Source: Leishmania mexicana MHOM/GT/2001/U1103 | Taxonomy: Eukaryota; Euglenozoa; Kinetoplastea; Trypanosomatida; Trypanosomatidae | Reading direction: 5' to 3' | NCBI RefSeq assembly: GCF_000234665.1 | Contig: NC_018330.1 | Span: 372,001 to 436,000, forward strand | Length of the DNA stretch: 64,000 nucleotides | Shown here: piece after piece, positions 1-10,523 of the stretch | Numbering within the stretch: the first letter of the stretch is position 1 | Layout: each line of letters starts with the position of its first letter | Notes under the pieces: model-generated | What the model was told of the DNA's origin: nothing | Seen by the model: the letters and a program-made list of their open reading frames with translations, nothing else | Databases searched by the model: none | Program-made: the position numbers and the translations under genes

Positions 1-1
1 C

Positions 2-3000
2 GCTGTCTGTGTGACACCCACGCCGCAGAAGCAGGGCCACCACTGCCTTTCCCCCGCCACGTCCGCGCATCAGAACAAGGAAAAATCATCACGAGCCAGA
101 CGTATCATCACGTCGGCATCGCAACAGCGCAGCCCCACGCGGGATGACGCACAGCGTGTCGGCAGCCCATCCGCAGCGCACACGAACGCCACCCTCTCCA
201 CCGGCGTAGGCAGCGGCTACGTGATTCACGCAAACCAGCACCCCCTCTACGCCGGCAGAGGAGCACCGCAGCGGAAGCGCATCTCCCCTCCACCGGCTGC
301 CGGCAAGCCCACCGGAGTGCAAGGGGACCTCGCCATATCCGTCGAATCAAACACCGTGCGGCGGCTGCAGAGGGGTGGGGCGGACAAACCGGCGGCATCG
401 GTGGCAGCGACCAAAACCGCGCCTGTCAAGGCTGCCACGGCCTCGGGTGTCTGCGCAACGGTGAGCGCAGGCCAAACAAGACCGCCGGCGCAACGCGGTA
501 GCATCATCGAGCAACTGGCAGCAGCCACCCAGATGAAAGGCAGTAACGGCTCCACGCTGGGACAGGCCACCCACGAGCCGCACGCTAACGTCTCCATGGC
601 AAGGTCATCGAGTCCGCGAAAGTGGCCTCGGCCGCATTCCGAGAGTAACCAGCAGTTGTCGAGGTTCACCAGCGGCAGCGTCACGAAACCGCTAGGTCCG
701 CTGCGGCAGCACGATCGAATGCGCATGCACCTGCAGCAGGCGTCTTTCAATGTGAGCACTAGCGCTGCTAGTGAGGTCGACAGGCGCTTGCCGAATGACA
801 CGCTCGTCCTTGTGGGCCCGGAAAGGATGCCGGACGGAGAGGAAAACCCCATGTACACTCAACTCAAGGCATTCCAGCTGCCCCAGGCGCCCACAGCCGC
901 GCCCCAAACCCCTGCACCACCCTCTCTGCCGGGCTCGGCAACGACCGGCTGCACATCCGCAGCAGCGCCCTCCACTGCACCCCCTCCAGCCGTGCCAGGT
1001 GCAGTGACAGCGGCAGCAGTGACGTGCCTCACTTCTGCGCCAGCACCAGCACCTGCCGCTGGCATACCCGCCCCAGTGGTGGCCCCTCCTCCACCAGGAG
1101 CCGACGTCCTTGCCGCCGCCGCCTTAGCAGGCACAACTGCGGCTAGCCCAGCACCGCCGCCACCACCACCACCAGCGGTCGCAGCCGTGGCAGGTGCCCC
1201 CAACGCACCCACCGTGGGCGGTTCGGCGGCGGGAACGGGGGCCTCGGCTGCTGCCGCCGCACCCGGCGCACGGTTGTCTGCACAGCCGGTCTCTGCGCGG
1301 AAGTCGACTAGGGAGGAGATGACGGAGGCAGAGGAGGAGCGCTTGTTGCGCGACCTCATCGCCACGTCACATCACGACCACCGGTGTGCGCGGCGGCCGC
1401 CGCCAGCCGCCTCGGCTGTCCTCGCCACGGGCGCAGGCCTCACTGCCGCGATAGAGACGGCGCTGCAGCTGCGACGGGAGGCGAACAACGGCGCGCTGCA
1501 CGGCTGGCGGAGCCCACCGGCAAACGTGCTGTTGCCTGACCCGACGCAGTCCGCGCCTACGTGGGCGGTGCTCAAGTCGGCACCTGCCCAAGAGGCGCAG
1601 CAGGCGGCGGCCGTGGCTTCTATCGCACGGCCCACTGGCGGAGTCTGTGGGGACCACCCAGCATCGCCGGCTAATGACATGACAGCCGCCGCGCACGGCG
1701 TCGCCGAGAACGCCGCTGACGGTGACGAAACCGCGCGCGTGTTGGACTCCATTGACTACCACGCGCCGTTTCAGTGCGTCCTCCATCCCGAGTACGTGGA
1801 GCACGACCTCGTGCCAGCGGCCTTGAGCGTTGGAGTCGTCGCCAACACCGGCGTGGATGATCCCATGAAGTCTTGTCCTACCAACCGCACCACCCCGGCC
1901 GCCGCTGCGGCGGCCGCGGCGGAGCAGCGGGACGATGTCGATGCGGATGCACTCGCTACAGCGGCAGCAGCCAGCAGCAACACCGCGGTGCAGACGCTGG
2001 TCGCGCAGGCCGTCATTTTGCGCGACCCGCTCTCTCTGCTCGCGTGCGAGCACCTCGCCGAGGACACAATCGACATCACCGCTCGCCGTCGAGCATACCT
2101 GAGGGCGATAGACGCGTTGCACGGCATCACGCGCGGCGGTGCGCTTTTCACCAACCGCCCCGGTGCGCTAGCCTCCACGCTCCAAGAAGCCTCGCCGCTG
2201 GGTGCGGTGTTCTGCGAGCTGTCGTACCCGGCCAAGGTACTGCTGTCAGCGATCCTGTACATGCGCTCGCTCGGGGCGCTGCCGAGCCTGCTGCGAGCTG
2301 GCCCGCTCACCGAATACAGTCCCGTCGTGGACAAGGAAAACTGCATCGAACTTGTCTTCTACAACCCGTCCGACGAGGAGCAAGGTGTGCAAGCAGCACA
2401 GGAGGAGCAGCAGAAGTCGGGGGAACTGAAGTCTTCGCGCCATCCCTTTGAGCGAGAGCGCGCGGTGGGCTCAACAGTCCTTCACAGCCAAGTGCCAGCT
2501 GATCGCGTGCCGCCCATCGAGGCTGTGACGCCGACCAACGCGCCGGGAAGGGCGCGCTCGCAGCTGCACACGGAGGGGCAACCAAGCAGCAGCCCAGGCG
2601 CATCGTTACGTAGCCGCTCAGGCAGGCAGTTCGGCAACACCGCCCGCGGCTTCACAGGCAGCTCCCTCGCCGGGAAAGGTGAGGCCCACGCAAGCCATGC
2701 GCACAACTACGCAGACCCGTCCCCGTCGCCGCTGCAGAAACGGCGGCCAACCGCCATTGAGGACCGGCTTATGAGCGTGTTGTCCGCAACGGCGATGCGG
2801 CGTGCCAGCTCTGCGACCTCCCGGAGCGTCAGCTCTGCCGCTGTCACCTCGCGCACCGTTTCACCGCACCGATTCTTTTCTCGCGCAATCTCCGCAAGCC
2901 TGGCTAGGCCGCAGCTGCACAACACCGAGGCCTCGCTGATGGCGGGTGACACCCTCGACGGAGCACGGCGTTTATCCGGGGCTAATGGCTGTGAGCCGTG

Positions 3001-4921
3001 TCCCTCTGAAAGCGGAGGCTCCTGGCTACTGCGCAAAGCGTCGCAGGATGGGCGCGCACCGCACGTCTTTGCTCACCAGGTAGGTGACCCGGGCACCAAC
3101 GCGGCTGAAAGCCTAAGCGAGAGCTCCAACGTGCATCGCGGCTACGCTGGCCCCGCCTCTGGCCGCCAGCGCCGCCAGAAACTATCCCAGCTGCCAGCCA
3201 AGCTCCAGGAGCGCGGTTTGGGGCGCACCAGCGCCTTCGCCAGTCGCCTTCCGCACGTGCACCTTACACCTCCATCGGGTACATCGGCAAGCGGCGCACC
3301 CGGCGCGGCTTCCCAGACTTCGGTCACTACAGCAATAGGCTCGTCTGCCCTTCGACGCAGCTCCGTCATCGTTGCGCTCGAAGACCTGCAGCAGGCGGCT
3401 GAGAGGGGCGGCGTGTCGGCTGCAGCGCGCGCAGCAAACGCGCCCTCGTCGCCATCACACTTACTTCCAGGTGGCACCGGCGCCTTATCTACCGTCACAG
3501 AGCCCGCCAAGGCGATGCCACCGCCGCCGACGCACTTTGAAGCGGGCCAGTCTGCCACCACTTGTAGCTCGAGGGCCGCGGCAACGCCTGCAAGTGGTTC
3601 AACACCGGCAAGCGCGTACGGCCCCGGCGTCGCCCGCTTCCCCAAGGGGGAGCAAGAGCTTTGCGTGGTCTTGCGCGCCGTCGTGGCGCAGAAGTCGCAC
3701 GTGTACTCCTTCGGCAAGGCAGAGACAGTGCACGTGTTGCCTCCGCTGCCGCAGCGCAGCGCCGCCGACGACGGCGGCAAGGCGCTGCTGCGCAAGCAGA
3801 CGATGCAGAAGGCGGGGGTGGAGCGCCTCGCCACAGACTCTTCGAGCCCACTACACAAATTCCTTTGCAGCGGTGACAAGCTGCGTGGCGAGGCGAAAAT
3901 AGAGGGGGACCAGTTGAGAGCTGCCTTGCTCGATCGGGCGCGCCGCGCTGCCGCCGCGGCGCGTCGCCGCGTCCCGGTCACGGTGCATGAGAAGGGCATG
4001 CCGACGTCGGCCGACTACGGCGACCTCGTTGTGGCCTTTGTTCTGAGCGGCAATGCGTCGGAGCTGAGCGGTTCGGTGCCGGACATGATGGAGCTGGAGG
4101 CGCTGCGGTACCGCATTTTCTCACTGCAGGGGTACAGCGCGAGTGACCCGGCCGGAATGCAAGCAGTGAAGGAGGCCGCTGGAGTAGGTGGGGCATCCGC
4201 TGCAGCTGAACCGCCAGCAGAAGCAGTCGTGCGGTCTTCGACGACGGCGCCTTCGTCTCTCGAACCCAATCTGGCGCGCCTGCAGCAGCACTTCGCAGCT
4301 TTCAATGCATTCCATACGCCGGCTTCATCGCACCCGAAAACCCGTGAGCCGTCGCTCGGTGCGTCATCTACGTCACCGTGCGCCTCTTTCGTGAGGGGCC
4401 GGCGTCACACGGGATTCTTCGAAGACGTGCTGCAGCGAGTCGATCCTCTGGCGGACTTGGACGACGGCGACGGCAGGAGGGGGCTCTATCTTACTGAGCT
4501 CGATGTGCAGCAGAGGCAGAAGCAGGATGTACGGGCGCTGATCCTACAACGCTATCCGATCTACCGCGCCTCAAGCGTCGCAGAGAGCACTCTGCAAACC
4601 TTCTTCGCCGAGGCAAAGGAAGCAGTCGTTGCGGCGCGTCAGCAGAGGCGACGGCGCGACGACGCCAGGTCATCCAGCGGCCGGCGCAGCACTAGTGGTG
4701 GTCGCTTCGCGTCACCTGGCCCGTCTTTGGCCCCTCTTACGCCGTACACACGCGGCGACGCGGCGACGACCGCGCTGCAGGATTCGGAGCGTGACCTGCT
4801 ACGCTTCCGCCCTATGAACCTAAATAGCTTCCACCGCGAGCTCACCGATGCTGTGCAGTGCGCGCTGGATCTGCAGACTTGGCAGGGCAAGAAAAACGTA
4901 TCGCAGGCGCTCCACATGTAG
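2..4921 (+). CDS. Low-complexity protein of unknown function, 5' end outside the window
   Basis: The reading frame is open from the left edge to the TAG at 4919-4921. The first start-like codon in the window (11) is GTG, not an ATG, so the true start is probably upstream and the gene is 5' partial. At least 1636 codons are present. The visible protein is rich in Ser, Ala, Pro and Thr. A proline/alanine block with runs of up to eight prolines lies around codons 285-440. Less biased stretches lie near codons 580-800 (including a hydrophobic segment around the sequence AKVLLSAILYMRSLG) and in the last 420 codons, where acidic, basic and aromatic residues alternate as in a folded domain. I recognise no catalytic motif, signal peptide or named domain. 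It is the first gene of the + strand array and is followed by a 0.9 kb spacer. The GC-rich coding pattern makes it a real gene; the function is unknown. Confidence 0.85.
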   Translation, partial: AVCVTPTPQKQGHHCLSPATSAHQNKEKSSRARRIITSASQQRSPTRDDAQRVGSPSAAHTNATLSTGVGSGYVIHANQHPLYAGRGAPQRKRISPPPAAGKPTGVQGDLAISVESNTVRRLQRGGADKPAASVAATKTAPVKAATASGVCATVSAGQTRPPAQRGSIIEQLAAATQMKGSNGSTLGQATHEPHANVSMARSSSPRKWPRPHSESNQQLSRFTSGSVTKPLGPLRQHDRMRMHLQQASFNVSTSAASEVDRRLPNDTLVLVGPERMPDGEENPMYTQLKAFQLPQAPTAAPQTPAPPSLPGSATTGCTSAAAPSTAPPPAVPGAVTAAAVTCLTSAPAPAPAAGIPAPVVAPPPPGADVLAAAALAGTTAASPAPPPPPPPAVAAVAGAPNAPTVGGSAAGTGASAAAAAPGARLSAQPVSARKSTREEMTEAEEERLLRDLIATSHHDHRCARRPPPAASAVLATGAGLTAAIETALQLRREANNGALHGWRSPPANVLLPDPTQSAPTWAVLKSAPAQEAQQAAAVASIARPTGGVCGDHPASPANDMTAAAHGVAENAADGDETARVLDSIDYHAPFQCVLHPEYVEHDLVPAALSVGVVANTGVDDPMKSCPTNRTTPAAAAAAAAEQRDDVDADALATAAAASSNTAVQTLVAQAVILRDPLSLLACEHLAEDTIDITARRRAYLRAIDALHGITRGGALFTNRPGALASTLQEASPLGAVFCELSYPAKVLLSAILYMRSLGALPSLLRAGPLTEYSPVVDKENCIELVFYNPSDEEQGVQAAQEEQQKSGELKSSRHPFERERAVGSTVLHSQVPADRVPPIEAVTPTNAPGRARSQLHTEGQPSSSPGASLRSRSGRQFGNTARGFTGSSLAGKGEAHASHAHNYADPSPSPLQKRRPTAIEDRLMSVLSATAMRRASSATSRSVSSAAVTSRTVSPHRFFSRAISASLARPQLHNTEASLMAGDTLDGARRLSGANGCEPCPSESGGSWLLRKASQDGRAPHVFAHQVGDPGTNAAESLSESSNVHRGYAGPASGRQRRQKLSQLPAKLQERGLGRTSAFASRLPHVHLTPPSGTSASGAPGAASQTSVTTAIGSSALRRSSVIVALEDLQQAAERGGVSAAARAANAPSSPSHLLPGGTGALSTVTEPAKAMPPPPTHFEAGQSATTCSSRAAATPASGSTPASAYGPGVARFPKGEQELCVVLRAVVAQKSHVYSFGKAETVHVLPPLPQRSAADDGGKALLRKQTMQKAGVERLATDSSSPLHKFLCSGDKLRGEAKIEGDQLRAALLDRARRAAAAARRRVPVTVHEKGMPTSADYGDLVVAFVLSGNASELSGSVPDMMELEALRYRIFSLQGYSASDPAGMQAVKEAAGVGGASAAAEPPAEAVVRSSTTAPSSLEPNLARLQQHFAAFNAFHTPASSHPKTREPSLGASSTSPCASFVRGRRHTGFFEDVLQRVDPLADLDDGDGRRGLYLTELDVQQRQKQDVRALILQRYPIYRASSVAESTLQTFFAEAKEAVVAARQQRRRRDDARSSSGRRSTSGGRFASPGPSLAPLTPYTRGDAATTALQDSERDLLRFRPMNLNSFHRELTDAVQCALDLQTWQGKKNVSQALHM

Positions 4922-5833
4922 CGCCTCTGCTTCTCGAGTGTCTCGGTGCCGCTGCCGGTGCGCGGTTCGTCGATGGATAATGGACGTGTGGCGCACACAG
5001 ACATGCATAGATGCCCCGCTGTTGCGCGTTTTGGCTCTCTCTCTGACCTCTTTGACTTGCCGCTGCCGCAGCCCCCTCTCCCCTCCCACTCCCACCCCAC
5101 CAGCGACTGATAGATGCCTCGATACGGTTTTGTGCGCATGGGCATGTGCATGCGTGCAGGCGTGCAGGCATGCGGGCGGCTGTCACGCTCGCGCGCCTCT
5201 CTACACTGCCTCTGGCGCCTAGATCATCATACAAACATAGAAACAACGACAACAACGCAAATGGTCCACAGCTCCTCAAAGGCAAGCAGCGTCGATGCTG
5301 AGCGATGGCCACCTGCTGTGATGCACCTCTCTCTCTCGGTGGCTGTCTCGTGGTGTGTGCGCCTCATCACCTGGCGACTATGCGCGCTGAAAGCCGGCCA
5401 TGCCATGAGGTCACCGCTGAGCCGATGCTGGGGTGCGCGGGTAATGTACGAAAAAGAAATCTCGAGAGCAAGAGGAGAGAGAGTGGCGTCGAAAGGTGCA
5501 TCGTGGGGATGACAAGCACGCTCCTCCGAAACTAGACAGGGCTCGCACGGGGCGCTCCGCGGACGACGGTAGCCGCGGAGAACCGCACATGCTAGGGACG
5601 CTGTGCGCATCTCCCCTTCGGCCGATGCATCGTGTGAAGAGACACGGCCGCCACGGTACCCGCACATGTGCACATGTCAGGCCTCTGTCTGCCTGTTCCA
5701 CCGTCTTCGTCATCACCCCTATCCATCCTCCACTACCACTGCATCCATCTTGACCATGCAACCGCGGCCATGTCCCCTGGCATGGCTGTCACATTCCATT
5801 ATACCCTTTTGAGCAGCCCTGCTACGAGAAACG
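4922..5833. other. Spacer between the edge gene and the first J-protein
   Basis: No supported gene. It contains a C/T-rich tract at about 5060-5103 and another at about 5697-5755, the latter suitable as a trans-splicing signal for the downstream gene. A 132-codon ATG frame at 5114-5512 has irregular composition and is not called. Confidence 0.6.
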
Positions 5834-7792
5834 ATGTCGCGCTTCACCATTCGGCGCCTTGTTCTGCAGAACATCATCGCTGTGGCGGCGCACTGCCCCT
5901 CCACCACCATCGCCTCGGCAGCTGTGGCGGTCATGACGGGTGGCGCGGGCCCTGCGTCGGCCTCTGCTGCCTCGTCCTCCTCCACAGCCAGCTGGGTGCA
6001 GCGCATGCTCGTCAAGAGTCACGCGGGCTCGACATCGGCGTCCTCCTCGCACTTTGCGCTTGTCACGGAGGCAGAGATGGAGTGGATCCGGCGGTGCCGT
6101 CGAGAGGACGCCGAGGAGAGCCGCGTTGTCCTAGCCACATGCCCGAGTCGCTCTATACTGCGTGGCATTGGCGGCGGCGCTCTCAACGTGCTTCTTGGCT
6201 TTGTCATCTCACCGCTCGTCCTCCTCGCCGTTTCCCTGGAACGGGTACGACTGGGCAGCGGCGTGAGTGCGCTGTGGACGGCGCCGTGCTACGGCCTCCT
6301 GTGGGGCGGCGTCTTCTTCGCCTGCGCCCAGTACGCGGCGGTGCAGCAGGTGGCTCTCAGCTCCTACTACAGCTGCGTGGCGACGCCCCTGTACTACTGC
6401 GTGAACCGGCGTCCCATGGCGGATGTCGCCGCGTCGGCGTCGACTTCTGCGCCACGCGCGCGCGCGTGGATGTGGAACGGGCTACGCTGCGGCTTTGAGG
6501 CACCACAGGGAACACCGAATGCCCGTCATCCGCTCCTACAGCTCTACGAAGACCCATCGGTGCTGCGCGAACGTGCCATGAAGCGTGTTGCCCGTCGGGA
6601 CAAGGACAAGATCAAGAAGAAGGCCAAGTACAGCGGCAAAGCCAAGATGAGCGGCAGAGACGGCGTCGCGGATGACGACTACTACGGTGTCCTTGGCGTG
6701 CCAACAGATGCCACGCCGCGGCAGATCAAGGAGGCCTACAATCAGACGGTGCTCCACATCCACCCAGACCGCAACCCAAGCCCGGATGCTGCGCAGCAGT
6801 TCGACCGCGTTACGAAGGCCTACCGCGTCCTGTCGAACCCGCAGAAGCGCAAGAAGTTCGACCTTGGCGGTACAAAGGGCGTCGAGGACACCGGCGCTAA
6901 AAAGCGCGAGGCCGTCCGTGTCCTTTTCGGTGGTGAAGAGGTGCACCGCATGGCTGGGGACGTGTTCATCAGCAGCTTCTCGCACCGCGTCATTGACGGC
7001 CTCGACTACACTGGCGAAGAGCTTGCGGTGCTGCGCCAGCGCATGTACGAGCAGTGCCGGGATGAGCTGCTGAACAATTACCTAGTGCACTACGACGAAG
7101 CAGCGGCAGCGTCAGAGGCAGCGGCGGCCAGCAGGACGGTGGCGGACGCGAAGAAGCGCAGCAGCTGCTGCAGAGGCTCCTGGAAAGGCGATGCTCTTGC
7201 CATCCGGCTGCGCAATATCCTCAGCACCGGGCTTGCGAAAGAAGTGCTACATACCATCGGCCATGAGTACAAGCGAGTCATTGCCTACCACGATATGGAG
7301 AGGAGGCGACCCAGCAGCAGCGGTGAGGCCGGAGCGGCAAACGGCGGCGCGTCACTGTCACCTGTCCGCGCTGCAGTAGCGCCTCACTCGAAGAGCGTGC
7401 CTCTCCCTTTCCTCGTTGTGGCTCGCGCGAAGCTCTACTTCAAGAGAGTTGGTCCGCACCGCTGGCAGGTGCGGCGACAGAAACTCAAGTATCTTGCCGC
7501 GGTGCGTGGCCGTACCTTCAAGGACTCTCAGGCCATGGTGGATCTGGCGTGGTACACGTCTGTGCAAGAGCTGGAGGTGACGGCGAACACCGTCGCCCTC
7601 GCGCTTCTGTACGACCCGCAGCTGCCGGCGGCCGAGGCCGCACGTCGACGGGATGCGCTGGAGGCTCTGGCAGACACGTTTATTCTTTACGGTCAGCCGT
7701 ACAAGGGTGCGAGTAAATCCACCATGAACCAACTCATGAACTCAATGCGCGAGTATCAGCAGCAGAGGCAGCGCGAGACGGACGCTGAGTAG
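5834..7792 (+). CDS. J-domain protein with N-terminal hydrophobic segments and DnaJ-X-like region
   Basis: A 652-residue co-chaperone predicted to stimulate an HSP70 ATPase. The J domain spans about residues 281-350, with DYYGVLGVP at its start and the HPD tripeptide at 310-312, followed by the conserved VLSNPQKRKKFDLGG ending. After it comes an FGGEE...G pattern (about 372-385) and a helical region ending near residue 645, which resembles the DnaJ-X domain of the yeast Caj1/Djp1 and plant DnaJ-X group. Two hydrophobic stretches lie at about 111-137 and 147-170, and the N-terminus (MSRFTIRRLVLQN) could be an organelle-targeting sequence. No Gly/Phe region or zinc-finger repeats are seen, so it is not DNAJA or DNAJB type. 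The ATG at 5834 is used because it gives the whole N-terminus. A second protein of the same layout lies at 42048-44759 and an HSP70 at 24071-25996. J-domain identity is firm; location and client are inferred. Confidence 0.92.
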   Translation: MSRFTIRRLVLQNIIAVAAHCPSTTIASAAVAVMTGGAGPASASAASSSSTASWVQRMLVKSHAGSTSASSSHFALVTEAEMEWIRRCRREDAEESRVVLATCPSRSILRGIGGGALNVLLGFVISPLVLLAVSLERVRLGSGVSALWTAPCYGLLWGGVFFACAQYAAVQQVALSSYYSCVATPLYYCVNRRPMADVAASASTSAPRARAWMWNGLRCGFEAPQGTPNARHPLLQLYEDPSVLRERAMKRVARRDKDKIKKKAKYSGKAKMSGRDGVADDDYYGVLGVPTDATPRQIKEAYNQTVLHIHPDRNPSPDAAQQFDRVTKAYRVLSNPQKRKKFDLGGTKGVEDTGAKKREAVRVLFGGEEVHRMAGDVFISSFSHRVIDGLDYTGEELAVLRQRMYEQCRDELLNNYLVHYDEAAAASEAAAASRTVADAKKRSSCCRGSWKGDALAIRLRNILSTGLAKEVLHTIGHEYKRVIAYHDMERRRPSSSGEAGAANGGASLSPVRAAVAPHSKSVPLPFLVVARAKLYFKRVGPHRWQVRRQKLKYLAAVRGRTFKDSQAMVDLAWYTSVQELEVTANTVALALLYDPQLPAAEAARRRDALEALADTFILYGQPYKGASKSTMNQLMNSMREYQQQRQRETDAE

Positions 7793-8607
7793 TGTGGTTG
7801 TTTAGCACTTTTATCGTGGCGCGCCTCACAGAATCGAGGAGTGCAAGGGAGGAGGAGAGTCGCCGTGCAGGTGGCGGAGAGCGGTGAGGAGGGATGAGAT
7901 GGTGCGTGTTCGCCGGAGAGCTCGTGTCCGAAACGAGATGGTCGGCTCAGCATCCATTCACGGGCTCTTCCCCCGCCTCCCCTCCCCACCCCACCCCACC
8001 CCACCCCCCTCCTCCCCATCTCTCTGGTTGCCATGTTTGTCCTTGGGCGTGCATCCGACCACACACAACTTGCCGGCGTCCACTGTGGGGCGCATCGGCC
8101 CCTCTTCACGTAAGCGGCATAACAGACAAGCGCGAAAAAACAGCGGTGACGAGGCGGTGCCCGCCCGCTCGCCCTCCCCCCCCCACACGCACACACACAT
8201 TCGCTCAAGCTTCATGCGCCTCTCACACTCTTTCACCGAACTACCAAGCGGTCTAGTCGGTGTGTCCTTGACCGAAATACCCTGCCTCGAGTGTAGAGGG
8301 ACGTGTGCGATGCCGGGTGACAAGGAGAAGAGTGGCACGCGTATCTGCAGCTCTGTAGCCTCTCTCAAGACCCCTTCTCCCAGACCTCGGCCCGCCCCGT
8401 TGTCGCCCGTCCGTTGTGCCTGTATGGGAGTGCCGCGCAACCACCCCTTCGTCCTGTCCCTAGTGCTGCGTGGCTCAGTCTAATACGCTACACCTCCCGC
8501 TAGCCCCGCTGCCCACCTCTCTTCTGCTCCCGTGCCAGCCCTCATCGTCCGTGCCACTGCCCCTGCCCCCCTCCCTCCTCTTCACGGACGCGCACACGCA
8601 AAGTAAA
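7793..8607. other. Spacer between J-protein and reductase
   Basis: No supported gene. It has C-rich tracts at about 7971-8025 (CCCCACC-type repeats) and a second pyrimidine-rich stretch at about 8503-8580, just before the reductase ATG, which is a likely trans-splicing signal. A short (CA)n run lies near 8186-8200. Confidence 0.6.
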
Positions 8608-9852
8608 ATGACCACGACGACGACGGCTGCTGCTGCTAGCTTTCTTCCATCCCTGGCATTCGGGGTGCCTCCGATCGGCATCGGCACCTACGAACTTCGC
8701 GGGGACGCCTGTGTGAGCGCCGTGCGGGCCGCTCTCCAGATGGGCTACCGTCTCATCGATACCGCCGCGGCGTACCGCAACGAGGAGCTCGTTGGTGAAG
8801 GCATCATCAGCAGCGGCGTCCCGCGAGCGGATCTATTCATTGTGGTGAAGATCGCGATGAAGAGCATGGGTGCTGACGAAACGGTGCGGCAGGGAATCCT
8901 CGACAGCATCCGCAAGCTTCGCATCGACTCCGCCGACTGCGTGCTGATGCACTGGCCGGGGTGCGGCGGGCTGAAGCCACAAGACGCATCAGGTCATCAA
9001 GCGGCCCGCGCGCGGTGCTGGCGCATCATGCACGAGCTGCAGGCTCTTGGTAAAGTACGCTACTGTGGTGTGTCGAACTTTCTGCCGCGGCATTTCAAGG
9101 AGCTGAACTGCTTCCACGACGGCGACGGCGGGCGGAGTGAGGATGAGGCCGTCGCTGCGGCGGCGCAACCGCACGTTTCCATCAAGGGCAAAAGGAGCAA
9201 AGAGGTTGATGGGCACAGGCATTGCGGCAACGTGCGCAGTGCCTCCTCACCCTCGTCTTCCGAGGCATGGCCACCTTCTGCATCCTCGCAACTTCTTTTG
9301 CCGCCCATCCTTAATCAAATTGAGCTGCACCCTCTCTGCATCCAGCGTGACGTCGACACGTACTGTCGCGGGCGCCACGGTATGCTGTTGCAGCAGTACT
9401 CCCCACTTGGCAAGGGTGACGCGCGTCTCTTGCAGCACCCGCGGCTGCTTGAGGTGCACGCGCAGTACTTTTCGAACCAGAGCGATGGAAATCATGTCTC
9501 AGCACCACCGCAAGCGGCGTCGCCTGAGGCCGTCAAGTCGTACTCTTTGGAGGACATGATACTCATGTGGGGCTTCGCACAGGGGTACTGCACGCTGGTG
9601 CGGAGTCACAGGCCTGACCACCTCCGCGCCAACTTGGATGCCGCTCGCGACTATTTCGCCTCTGTGGAAGCAGTCGCGAAAGGAGCGGGCAACGGCAGGG
9701 GCGGCGGTGACACATCCTGGGCTTCGGCTGGCACGACACGCGCGCTACTGACAGCGGAGCAGCTTGATGTTATTCGACATCTTCGTGCGCACATTGGCGT
9801 CGAGGGCGAGCAAGACATGCATCTGTGCTGGTACAGCTCTCAAATCCCTTGA
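8608..9852 (+). CDS. Aldo/keto reductase
   Basis: Predicted NADPH-dependent carbonyl reductase of the AKR superfamily, a TIM-barrel oxidoreductase. The frame extends upstream to a GTG at 8470, but the first ATG is at 8608 and gives 414 residues starting MTTTTTAAAAS. The catalytic tetrad is complete: Asp51 and Tyr56 in the YRLIDTAAAYRNEE signature, Lys81 in FIVVKIAMK, and His115 in CVLMHWPG. GVSNF and the QIELHP strand follow in the usual order. The C-terminal cofactor motif reads LVRSHRPDHLRANLD, so the usual IPKS lysine is Arg here. The protein is about 100 residues longer than a typical AKR; a hydrophilic insertion of about 55 residues sits between GVSNF and QIELHP, and there is another Gly-rich insert near the C-terminus. 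The substrate cannot be read from the sequence. Prostaglandin F synthase-like reductases are known in trypanosomatids, but this one is divergent. Confidence 0.9.
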   Translation: MTTTTTAAAASFLPSLAFGVPPIGIGTYELRGDACVSAVRAALQMGYRLIDTAAAYRNEELVGEGIISSGVPRADLFIVVKIAMKSMGADETVRQGILDSIRKLRIDSADCVLMHWPGCGGLKPQDASGHQAARARCWRIMHELQALGKVRYCGVSNFLPRHFKELNCFHDGDGGRSEDEAVAAAAQPHVSIKGKRSKEVDGHRHCGNVRSASSPSSSEAWPPSASSQLLLPPILNQIELHPLCIQRDVDTYCRGRHGMLLQQYSPLGKGDARLLQHPRLLEVHAQYFSNQSDGNHVSAPPQAASPEAVKSYSLEDMILMWGFAQGYCTLVRSHRPDHLRANLDAARDYFASVEAVAKGAGNGRGGGDTSWASAGTTRALLTAEQLDVIRHLRAHIGVEGEQDMHLCWYSSQIP

Positions 9853-10523
9853 TGTGTTGCCCTCTCAGCGTCGCGGCCCAGTGGCGCTCACATGAGGCAT
9901 TGAGCGGGATGGAGTCTGGTAGTGTTGGGTTCGCATCTCGTCCCTACTGTTGCTGCTGTATATTCCTAGCCCCCTTCCCCTCTGCACCTTCGTGATTGCC
10001 CTATCCGGCGGTGACTCTGCTGATCCCTCGATGGCACGCACACGCACAAGAACGTCAGCGCACACCCTTCGAAGCATGCGCAAGCCATGCCGGGACTGAC
10101 CTGCCGCTCGGCTCCGTGTGCATCCGGTTTCGCCTTGCCTCAGGCGCGCTCATCCGCTACCCTCACGTACTTCATCGTGCCACCCTACCAGCGTGTTCGC
10201 AGGAGCCCCCTCCCTCTTTCACATATTGGCGCCGCAACCGTGAGGCAGGCCCCCATGCTTTCTCCTGCCACTGCTCGTCAACCCTCCCTCCCGCCTCTCC
10301 TCACATGATTCGCTCCTCTTTCCCCGGGTGTGCGGCGCTCTGTCACAATTTAGGCCAGTTGTGCCCCCATCCCACCCTAGTGCAGCGCACACACGCATAG
10401 AGGCGTTACACCTTTGTACCTGGCGCGCGCAAACCCCCTTTACGCTGCACCCTCTCTCGTGCCCCCGCGCGCACACACACACACACACCTCCCTCCTCCC
10501 TCCGTCCTGTTACTGACACGCCA
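9853..10523. other. Spacer between reductase and DNAAF1
   Basis: No supported gene. It holds a (CA)n run at about 10472-10488 and a CCTCCCTCC-type pyrimidine tract at about 10488-10510. No AG lies between that tract and the ATG at 10524, so the splice acceptor is probably further upstream. Confidence 0.6.

Noticed and set aside
5114..5512. 132-codon ATG frame in the spacer after the edge gene
   Set aside because: The composition is irregular, with many Cys, Met, Trp and Arg residues and no recognisable motif; likely chance in a UTR.
5668..6498. 276-codon + frame overlapping the first J-protein
   Set aside because: It is in another frame of the J-protein gene, with His/Arg/Gly-rich composition expected of a shadow frame.
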